NCBI GenBank assembly: GCA_933822405.4
Contig: CAKOGP040002114.1
Coordinates: 106,193-170,192 of the forward strand
Direction of reading: 5' to 3'
Origin: Cylindrotheca closterium
Taxonomy: Eukaryota > Bacillariophyta > Bacillariophyceae > Bacillariales > Bacillariaceae
Length of the DNA stretch: 64,000 bases
Shown piece by piece: positions 8,726 to 16,711 of the stretch; positions within the stretch are counted from its first letter, which is position 1, and every line of letters starts with the position of its first letter. The notes under the pieces were generated by a model. That model ran no database searches and had not been told where the DNA came from. It was given only the letters and a program-made list of their open reading frames with translations. The position numbers and the translations under genes were made by a program.

Positions 8726-11536
8726 TCATAGGGATTCCAGATCGTTATCCTCATTGCAATCATAGCCTGCAATTTGAAATCGGCTTGATGCAGCCTGTCC
8801 AACAGCCGAGGGCCCTCTTGGCACTGGTACCGGTAGAGTATTGTACGTATCGCAATGCTGTATACCTGATGAGTACTGTGTTTCGTATTCTCCATTCTGC
8901 TCCCTAGTGTGCAACTCCAAATCTTGAGTCGTATTTTTTACTCTGATCTTTTCGACTGTTCGATTTTGCGTTGCTGAGTTTGAGTTGGGGAAAGACTGCA
9001 AATTCAATGGCTCTTCCGCTTCAATTGACATAATTTCGTTTCGATCAACAATTGTCGGGTTGAACTCCGGAGGGTCCACAGGTTTCGAGGATACTTCTAG
9101 AAACTGGGAATTAGTAGGATCTATCTTTTGACTTTCCGCATGCGTGGGAGCAGCTGAAATGTTTGGGTGCTGGTGCATTCCGACAAAGGGCGCCTCGATA
9201 GCGTGAGTTGGATTGATGGGAGATTTTCCGAGCCTGTCGTCATGAAGCTGTTTGTGTTGTTGCCTGCTATTGGTCGAGCGGTGGGTGGGGTTTCTATTTG
9301 TCGAACCGCGAAAAGATTCTTGGAATGTCCAAATCGTGAGGCTCATCACGACGATAATCCACTCTGCCATTGCTGTCCAACCAGCCTCGTTTGTCCCATG
9401 TTCACAAACACCTTGATATACTATAGATTCAAACTGTGGACTCCACCTCTTACACTCCAAGACGAGGCGTAAGGATGTTAGTGTTTGGACAAGACTGCAT
9501 ATTTCCGTTTGAATATATGACGTTGCAAATCTCAAATCATAGCTCAACTCGCCACTACCAGCACCACAAATAAGCTCAAACTGGGTTGTCGGTATCTTGC
9601 GTAGCGCATCATGTAGGTCCCTTGTAGGTCCCAAACGGCTTGACCAATTTACAATTTCTTCTTGGAGCGAGTCTGGGTACTCTTCCAAAGGGCAGCCGTC
9701 TATATGATAATTCCAAAATTCTTTGGATAAAAAGGATTGACCAGCGTTCGTCGTGTTGGAAAACATTAGTTCGATTGTATTTTCACTTGGGGATTGGATA
9801 CAAAAATCCGACAAAACAAATGTGCCAGCCAGAGACATGATTGCAAAAATCCAAATCAGTACCGTTGAGATCCAAAAAAGAACAAAGAAAGTTCGACTTT
9901 GGCGCACAAACGTATCCTGAACCGCATGCTGTCGTTTCGGAATGGCAATAGACCAGAGAACGAGAAGAGCTAGAAAGAAAAGGGTTGCGTTGCAAATTGC
10001 AACTGCCCTCAAGATCCATTGCCATGCCTTCAACACAGTTTCAAAGGGCATTGTTGTAAGGTAAGTCAAATCGTGATTTGCCAAATTCCAATTGTATGTT
10101 TCCTGACTTCGGGTTGTGATGTTCATTGGCCACATCCCAATATCCAACAAAACTTCCCAATTCTCATGAAGTGGAATTCCTGTTACGTTGCATGTGTAGC
10201 TATCTCCTACTTCAACGCAGAGTGATGGTTGCACGGAAGGACAAGACATATTCAGTGTTTGGATTAGGAGAGTAGAACCTTTGTAAAGTGAAGATTGCAA
10301 GTCTTGTACATCGTTGACAATCTGCTCAGTTTCAATTGCCGAATATATCACATTGTGCCATTCTTCAATCATCAAGTCCGATTGAATGCCGAGAGGCAAG
10401 AGTCCGTCAGAACAAAGCAAGCATGAAAAGAGGAGTAGCATAAATCCAGACAAAAGTGTAAGCATCTTGAAGCAAGAACCAGGCTCGGATTCCTGGTCGG
10501 CGGACTGCCGTTTTATGGCCCGGTGTATTGAAGCTGGATCGACTTGCTGGTCGTCGAAATCACTGCCACTTGACCCAGTAGCAGCTGTTCTTGGGCTAAT
10601 TTCTCGGTCATCAGTTTGATGACTCTCCGAACAATGCACTTCATGAGCTCGCGAAACCTTATCATTGAAGGCAATAGTTCGATCTTCAATACCAAATATC
10701 TGCGCTCTCCTGGGTGGTTGAAAGGTTGAATCATCATCGTCATCCTCTTCTCTAGGGGATGTAAAAACTTTTGAAAAAGTCCATCGTTGCCTTGTTTTGT
10801 TTGACTGAACATCAGAAGGATGCGATGTTGCAATTCTCAAGCAGCGTTCATTTTGTTGCTGTCGCACTCCTTCCAAACTGCCATCAGTCAATCCTGACTT
10901 CAACATTGTCGAAGTGCTCATAATGGAATCGAAGTATGCTTCGAGGAGCCGCTTTCGCGAGACCGTCGGACTGATGAATTGGGATTGTGGCAAGGCTGCT
11001 GGTGCATCTTTTGTTTGCAGTTGCCGTAGAATATGTTCGCTCTCAGGTTGGTTGTGCTCCTGCACGTTGTGATCCTCATCTACACCAGAGAGTCTTGCAC
11101 TCAGTGATGCTGATCCTTTGTCGTGCAGTTTTTCCTGTATATAAGCTTGCCCCTCTTTGTTTTGAAGTTGCAATTGCTTTCCTTTTTTTTGCTGGAGCTT
11201 ACTTTGATCGATTTGCACATCTTCGACCCTTCCTTCGGCAGTTTGGCTACCGTTGGACCCAGAATAAAGCACATTGTAGGCCGATAAAATCAACATGTAT
11301 ATAATCAATACTGATGAAAAGATAAAGCTCCACATAAAAACACCAGTAAGATACGACACAGAAAGATTGGCATCAGAGCCATCGTCTTCATTTTCGGTGA
11401 ACAACGAAACAGGAAATTCCTTCGAGATTCCAAAACGAGGCCACGAGTGAATGTACTCCACTAGCTCACTGGCTTCATATTCATAGAGAGACGAAGAATC
11501 ACGAAAATCAAATTCTACAGGGCAGAAGTCCGCCAT
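8726..11536 (-). CDS. Large five-TM membrane protein, unknown function
   Basis: 936 aa, single exon. Hydrophobic helices at about 62-90, 352-378, 505-530, 548-575 and 715-735. A disordered Gln/Ser/Asp-rich loop of about 260 residues separates TM1 from TM2. The TM2-TM3 and TM4-TM5 loops carry several Cys (for example SCPSVQPSLC, YTC, FC, GC, IC, VC) and many N-x-S/T sites, so they are probably luminal or extracellular and disulfide-bonded. The C-terminal 200 residues are polar and likely cytosolic. Five helices with two large Cys/N-glycan loops recall prominin/tweety-like layouts, but no sequence identity to them was recognised. Left as an unknown plasma-membrane or endomembrane protein. Confidence 0.8.
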   Translation of the reverse strand: MADFCPVEFDFRDSSSLYEYEASELVEYIHSWPRFGISKEFPVSLFTENEDDGSDANLSVSYLTGVFMWSFIFSSVLIIYMLILSAYNVLYSGSNGSQTAEGRVEDVQIDQSKLQQKKGKQLQLQNKEGQAYIQEKLHDKGSASLSARLSGVDEDHNVQEHNQPESEHILRQLQTKDAPAALPQSQFISPTVSRKRLLEAYFDSIMSTSTMLKSGLTDGSLEGVRQQQNERCLRIATSHPSDVQSNKTRQRWTFSKVFTSPREEDDDDDSTFQPPRRAQIFGIEDRTIAFNDKVSRAHEVHCSESHQTDDREISPRTAATGSSGSDFDDQQVDPASIHRAIKRQSADQESEPGSCFKMLTLLSGFMLLLFSCLLCSDGLLPLGIQSDLMIEEWHNVIYSAIETEQIVNDVQDLQSSLYKGSTLLIQTLNMSCPSVQPSLCVEVGDSYTCNVTGIPLHENWEVLLDIGMWPMNITTRSQETYNWNLANHDLTYLTTMPFETVLKAWQWILRAVAICNATLFFLALLVLWSIAIPKRQHAVQDTFVRQSRTFFVLFWISTVLIWIFAIMSLAGTFVLSDFCIQSPSENTIELMFSNTTNAGQSFLSKEFWNYHIDGCPLEEYPDSLQEEIVNWSSRLGPTRDLHDALRKIPTTQFELICGAGSGELSYDLRFATSYIQTEICSLVQTLTSLRLVLECKRWSPQFESIVYQGVCEHGTNEAGWTAMAEWIIVVMSLTIWTFQESFRGSTNRNPTHRSTNSRQQHKQLHDDRLGKSPINPTHAIEAPFVGMHQHPNISAAPTHAESQKIDPTNSQFLEVSSKPVDPPEFNPTIVDRNEIMSIEAEEPLNLQSFPNSNSATQNRTVEKIRVKNTTQDLELHTREQNGEYETQYSSGIQHCDTYNTLPVPVPRGPSAVGQAASSRFQIAGYDCNEDNDLESL

Positions 11537-11887
11537 TTTCGAAAATGTTTGATTTTCACGATGTCACATAATTTAGCGGCACGTGCCATTTGGTCGCGAA
11601 CAATTTAAATTTGAAACACATGCCGACCGCCTGGCGGAATGAAAAGAGTTGTCATGATACACGGAAGTACCAGCACTCGCACAGCGTTTTAAAAGAATCC
11701 ATGTATGATTTGAAACTGGACATGGCTCTATGAAGGCAAACCAATTCTTGTCTCCCATTCTCATGGAAAAGCGTCTATATTTGTTCGCGCTCAAAACTGA
11801 GTCACTTATTCCTTTCGGTTTGCAAGCCACAGCTCATGTTTGTGTCCCAATTTCCTCTAGCGTACGTCTGCTTCCCAGTCTGAAAAT
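11537..11887. other. Intergenic region between two minus-strand genes
   Basis: About 350 bp: promoter side of the five-TM gene and 3' side of the kinase gene. An 85-aa minus-strand ORF (11573-11830) shows no domain and was not called. No repeat or motif stands out. Confidence 0.5.
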
Positions 11888-14800
11888 TTAATTGAAAGAA
11901 TTGTTCCCCATAGCTGATGGAGAAAATATAGCAGGCGGTTGCTTTCCGTTTGCAAAGTATGGATCTTGGAGTAATTCATCGCATGAACTTCGTTTTGTTG
12001 GATCCACCACAAGACACTTTCGAATAATGTTGCGCGCTCCTGATTCTACCTTCCACATTTTCTTGTTTGCCTCATCGACGATCCCTTCTGGGTTCTTCAG
12101 TCTTTCCTTGATGTATTCGACGTCATAGGTCCGCTGTAGTGTAAATAACGGTTCGCCCACGGCAAGTTCGTACAATGTCAACCCCATACCCCAGACATCA
12201 AACGAGTAGTCCACAGGAATTTGAGGCAGGCATTGATACAATGATTCGGCTGGGAACTCTGGGGGATATGTTTCAGCAGTGTAAGCACGAAGGAACTCGT
12301 TGTGTGCGGCTACTGATTCCAAATCCACCGCTTTGATCTTGTCACCATTGAATACAATAAAGTTTTCTGCCTTCAACTCACTCCAGACAACCCCAAAACC
12401 ATGCAGCGATTGGACGATGCGAATCACGTTTTCCATGGCTGTGCGGAGTTTCTCGCCATTGTATGGGCCATGTCTCCAAATATGACCACGCAAATTCTCG
12501 AGCCCGCACTCCATTGCAAACCCAACTCGTCCGTTTGTTAGATCTGACGCTGGAACCCAGTCATAGGCTCTGACAAATAGCTCTTGGCGATCGTGAGAAA
12601 GCCGAGAGAACAAGTCACCGTAGATTCGGTGCTCAAGTTCGATTTGTTGAATATTGTGAGATAGTTTGATGACCAAAGCGTATTCCTGTGGCTTATCTAA
12701 AACGTGATAGCATTTATAGAGCTCACTGCGATCACCACCCACACGCAACTTTTCAGCAACCACAAACTTGTCAAGAAGCACCTTTCCAACCAGTGGATCG
12801 ACCTCCTGTTGATTTTCCAGTTGCTGTTGCTGAGATTGGTTCTCCTCCTGTGACGGTGATATAGCAGCGGAATCAATTGTAGGAGCCTGTTCAGGTTGGA
12901 AGACGGAACTTGGTTGGCTACCTGTCCTAATGGCATCTGATTTAAGTAGAGCGGTAGTCTCAGTAGCAACAGTAGCACGGGGCGGCTGCCAAGGCTCGGG
13001 ACGAGCCAAAGAAGTCTTGTTGGTTTGTTCAACCCATTGACTATACTGATCCATAGTGCTTGCGGATTCTTCTTGCGGTCGTCCTGCTTCCTCCAGTTGA
13101 CGCCGCAAAGCTTCTTGACGCCGCTGTGCTTCTGCTTGTTGCCTTCGCATTTCCTCATTCCGTTGCTGCTGCAAGATTTCTTCGTATCGATCCATTGTCT
13201 GTTCCGAAGCTTCTGTGCGCCCAGCATTTTCCATCATTCGCTGCAACTCATCTTGCCGTCGCTTTCCTTCGTCGATCCGATTCTGTATCGCTTGTTTGCG
13301 CTGCATTTCCAAGATTGCTTCGTACTCATTCATACCTTTGACAGACTCGCCGCTGGATTGCTGGCGGCCAGCTTTTTCGAGTACTGCTCGGATTGCGGCC
13401 TCGCGCTCTCTGGATTCTTCGATTTGTTGCTTCACCCGTTGCTCTGCTTCAATACGTTTCGCTTCCTTTTCTTTCTCTTCGTCTTCGCGCTTTTGCCGCT
13501 CCTCTAAATCCAACTGTGCTTGATGCTTTCGTTCTTCAGCCTCCAATACCTGGGCGGCTGCTAGTTCTGATTCTCTTTGGGCATCGAGTAGACTCTGGTG
13601 CAATTCGTTTATCCTCTTTTCTGCCAGACGCTTTCTAGCAACCAGATCGTTTCGAATTCTTGCTGATAAGAGATCTTGTTGAAAATCAGTTTTTTGTTTC
13701 TGGCGTATCATTTCATCGGCAGCGAAATCTTTTTCGTACTTGCTGAAGCTAGCCATTTTGTCATACAATTCAACAAGATTCTGTTGAAATTCAGCCTGCG
13801 CCATCGCCATTCGCTTCGAATCATCCGCCTTGGCTTCGCTGCGAAGTCTCTGTTCCAGCAAGCCTTGTTGGAGTTTCAATTTTTGTTTCTCCGATTGATT
13901 CTTCTTCTCGCGGCGCCTGGTGATCCTCGTGTTCTCAATCGACGCCTCTAGCAACTTCCTTTGAAAATTGAACTTTGATTTCTCGCCAATCTTCTTCTTC
14001 GTATAATTCATCAGGCTAAAATTTTGGAGCATCGAATTGAGCTTTTGCAGTTTTTCTTTTTCCTTTTGTTGTATTTCTTTTTCTTTTTGCTGCTTTTCTT
14101 TTTCCTTTTGATTTTCCATTGATTGAAATGATGCTTCCAGCCGTCGCTTCTGAAATTTGTATTCCTTCTCTTTCCTCTTATTTTCCTTCTGTTGAAGAAT
14201 TTCTTGAAGGAGCCTTTTCATTTTGAACTTTTGGGCCCTTTCTATATATTGGTATTTTGCTGCAAGTAAGTGCTGGTGAAATTGGAACTCTTGTTTTTTC
14301 TTGGCTTCCCGACCCCTTCTCTCTTGTGTCAATCTTTCTTCCACGATGCGGCGCCTCTCCTTTCCTTTGACAGCCTCTACATCGTAAGCATTTTTTTGTT
14401 CCAAAAGACGTCGATGAAAGTTGTGATGTCTCCGTTGGGATTGAAGCTTCTGTTTTCGCTTGATAGCCTTTATATCGTAAGCATTTTTTTGTTCCAAAAG
14501 ACGTCGATGAAAGTTGTGATGCTTCCGTTGGGACTGAAGCCTCCGCTTTCGCTTGATAGCCTCTATATCGTACGTATTCGTCTGCTCCAGAAGACGACGA
14601 CGAAAGTCAGAATGTTGCCGTTGGGATTGAAGCCTTTGCTCCCGAATAATGGCTTCATGGCGTTGTGCTAACGATACTTTGAATTTTGCCTCTGATCGAA
14701 GTCTTGCTTGCAGTAGTCGTTGCTGAAATTGTGATAGTCGTCGCATTCGCCTTGTACTATCTTGATTTTGCCGAGGAGGTAATGGTCGTGTTGAATTAAA

Positions 14801-15874
14801 GTTGTTTCGTTTTCCATTTTGAGGTTGCTGCTTCTTCAGTTGGACATCCTTGGTCTCTTTCGTCTGTTCCCTTGTTGTAGCAGTGAAGTTTGCCGCTTTG
14901 ACAGCTTTTTTCTTGCGCTTTGCAGCATCCTCCTTGCTGACTATTTTGCCCATTTCAGCAGTAGCTTTGCGAACTAGTTTCTTTGCAGATTCTCGTTCTC
15001 TTCTTCCTCGCTTCTTAAAGTTGGTTGGTTCGGGAATTGGTAGTGTCGCATCAACTTTTGTACTGTTATATAACCCTGCTAGAACTCGAATATGCTTCAT
15101 GCTCGCTTGATACTTTGTCGACAACGTGGTGTTTTCTTTCATATCCTTTTGCCTTTGTGCCAGGGACGCTTCCAACAACTTTTGTTGAAATTCATGCGTA
15201 GGGAATGCAGTATTATTTGCAGTGACGTTCCCAGCATTGGTAGTTGTCAGCGATGATACTCTCTCCTGGCGAAGACTTTTGTTGCTATTTTTCTGTGATA
15301 CCATCGTTGCCTTAATATTTGGCTTCTGAATTTTTGAATTTGGTTTCACCTTTTCGGTAGCACTTCCTTGCTTGGGCATTATAATTGCATTTCTAGCTAC
15401 GCGATCTTGTTGTTTTCCGCTACTGGCAGGCGATGATTCCAATTCCAATTCTGATTGCGATTCGGATTCCACATCCTTCTTTTCAATTTCGTCTACCTTT
15501 GACTGGTATCCCAAGTGTTGAAATATTTGATTGAATATGTTGAAAGGTGTTTGGCCATTTTGACTGCTTTTGCTGTTCTTTACGGCGCTCTTATTGGATT
15601 TGTTTTGGTTACCACTCTTCACCTTTTCAGAATCTTGATTCCGGTCGTCATCTGATGATGGAGAATACCACAGTGGCCGATAAGGATATGGGTACTGATT
15701 GCGAGATCGCCGTAGCGCTGATCCAGAGATTGGCTTACTTTGTCGCTGTGTATTAATACCAGTCCTAGTTGTTGCTTGAAAACCCCATGTTATTGCTTTT
15801 TTTGATGGAAGTACAAGGGCGAGAAAGAGGAATATGCAGGAAGTGCCAATCGTATACAGACTCGAAGCCTTCAT
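11888..15874 (-). CDS. Signal peptide, long coiled coil with repeats, C-terminal atypical protein kinase
   Basis: 1328 aa, single exon. An N-terminal hydrophobic signal (residues 10-30, ending KAITWGF) suggests entry into the secretory or plastid route. Residues about 230-950 are a Lys/Arg/Gln/Glu coiled coil carrying about twelve copies of an FxxxLLEA-like motif (FQQRLLQAR, FHRRLLEQK, FNFQRKLLEAS, FQQDLLSAR), including three near-identical 31-residue units. Residues about 1028-1310 are a kinase fold: ALVIK lysine near 1068; WSELKAEN (near 1165) in place of HRDLKxxN; DLE (near 1184) in place of DFG; then PPEF, DVWGMGLTLYEL and a C-terminal VVDPTKRSS lobe. The catalytic Asp is Glu and DFG is DLE, so activity may be weak or absent, although this WxDLK/DLE form recurs in diatom kinases. 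Substrate unknown. Confidence 0.85.
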   Translation of the reverse strand: MKASSLYTIGTSCIFLFLALVLPSKKAITWGFQATTRTGINTQRQSKPISGSALRRSRNQYPYPYRPLWYSPSSDDDRNQDSEKVKSGNQNKSNKSAVKNSKSSQNGQTPFNIFNQIFQHLGYQSKVDEIEKKDVESESQSELELESSPASSGKQQDRVARNAIIMPKQGSATEKVKPNSKIQKPNIKATMVSQKNSNKSLRQERVSSLTTTNAGNVTANNTAFPTHEFQQKLLEASLAQRQKDMKENTTLSTKYQASMKHIRVLAGLYNSTKVDATLPIPEPTNFKKRGRRERESAKKLVRKATAEMGKIVSKEDAAKRKKKAVKAANFTATTREQTKETKDVQLKKQQPQNGKRNNFNSTRPLPPRQNQDSTRRMRRLSQFQQRLLQARLRSEAKFKVSLAQRHEAIIREQRLQSQRQHSDFRRRLLEQTNTYDIEAIKRKRRLQSQRKHHNFHRRLLEQKNAYDIKAIKRKQKLQSQRRHHNFHRRLLEQKNAYDVEAVKGKERRRIVEERLTQERRGREAKKKQEFQFHQHLLAAKYQYIERAQKFKMKRLLQEILQQKENKRKEKEYKFQKRRLEASFQSMENQKEKEKQQKEKEIQQKEKEKLQKLNSMLQNFSLMNYTKKKIGEKSKFNFQRKLLEASIENTRITRRREKKNQSEKQKLKLQQGLLEQRLRSEAKADDSKRMAMAQAEFQQNLVELYDKMASFSKYEKDFAADEMIRQKQKTDFQQDLLSARIRNDLVARKRLAEKRINELHQSLLDAQRESELAAAQVLEAEERKHQAQLDLEERQKREDEEKEKEAKRIEAEQRVKQQIEESREREAAIRAVLEKAGRQQSSGESVKGMNEYEAILEMQRKQAIQNRIDEGKRRQDELQRMMENAGRTEASEQTMDRYEEILQQQRNEEMRRQQAEAQRRQEALRRQLEEAGRPQEESASTMDQYSQWVEQTNKTSLARPEPWQPPRATVATETTALLKSDAIRTGSQPSSVFQPEQAPTIDSAAISPSQEENQSQQQQLENQQEVDPLVGKVLLDKFVVAEKLRVGGDRSELYKCYHVLDKPQEYALVIKLSHNIQQIELEHRIYGDLFSRLSHDRQELFVRAYDWVPASDLTNGRVGFAMECGLENLRGHIWRHGPYNGEKLRTAMENVIRIVQSLHGFGVVWSELKAENFIVFNGDKIKAVDLESVAAHNEFLRAYTAETYPPEFPAESLYQCLPQIPVDYSFDVWGMGLTLYELAVGEPLFTLQRTYDVEYIKERLKNPEGIVDEANKKMWKVESGARNIIRKCLVVDPTKRSSCDELLQDPYFANGKQPPAIFSPSAMGNNSFN
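14380..14656 (-). repeat. Three tandem 93-bp coding repeats
   Basis: Three head-to-tail units with the same phase marker (ATCGTA) at 14381, 14474 and 14567, exactly 93 bp apart. The first two units are nearly identical over long stretches; the third is more diverged. They encode 31-residue units of the form LQSQRxHHxFHRRLLEQKN plus a YDIxAIKRK spacer in the coiled coil of the kinase-bearing protein. Recent internal duplication is the simplest reading. Confidence 0.9.
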
Positions 15875-16711
15875 TCTTGTATTATGACACTGCGTGCAAA
15901 ATGTATGGTCAAGGATCAGCGATCAAGAGGAAGCTTCAAGCAAGGACAAGCGTTCAATCAACAAGATGATGCGAGGTGATGAGAACCGCAAATCTTGGAA
16001 AAGTCTTGAAAAAGACCTGACTTTTGTTGTATCAATATAGCAAGCGACCACAACGTAGCCAAATGAACCCAAGGAGGAGTGCAATATTGATAAGTGACTG
16101 AGGGTGTTACCGGGCAGTAGAAGAAATAGACCAAGCTGCTTGCTTGTCTGGTACTTAAAGTATATTACAGTATTGCCCATATTTTGCCTTCAGTCAGTAT
16201 TTTTGAATCTTCGCAATTTGATTGGTCTTCAAAACGGACTACTGTAGTTCGATCGATCAATCTGAATTGATTCATTGATTGATTCGATTCATTCCATGCA
16301 TTCGATTATTGATTCCATCGACCACAAACAGTCATTTGGTGATGATGGTAGGAAAACCTGTTCGTTGTATCGTACCCGCAACCCACAACCAGCTGATTAT
16401 ATTGACCTTATAATTGCGCACCGTCATCTTCGAATACCGTACACTACAGTATACTGCGTACCGTATACCTCCCACCATTGACTTATCTACCTCATTATAC
16501 TCTCCTCGAGATTGTTGAAGTCACAGCTGTGAAGAAGGAACAAGCTTGCAAGCAAGAATCAACCCAAAGAACCACTCATTCATCCAACATCAAAATTGAT
16601 TTCAGTATCCTTTGATCCTCGTCATGTTAAATTCAGCTTCCTAAAGGATAGCAACTATTGGAAAGCAGAACAAAGACTACATGACAAGGGGAAAGATTAA
16701 TTATTCACACA
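15875..16711. other. Divergent promoter region, 837 bp
   Basis: Between the kinase gene (minus) and the disordered protein gene (plus). Holds a run of TTGATT/GATTCATT simple sequence near 16255-16320 and TACCGTATAC-like stretches near 16435-16470. Short ORFs on both strands show no domain. It probably serves as promoter for both flanking genes. Confidence 0.5.

Noticed and set aside
8351..8731. 126-aa plus-strand ORF between the NRAMP and five-TM genes
   Set aside because: No ATG context, domain or splice partner; it overlaps the end of the minus-strand gene.
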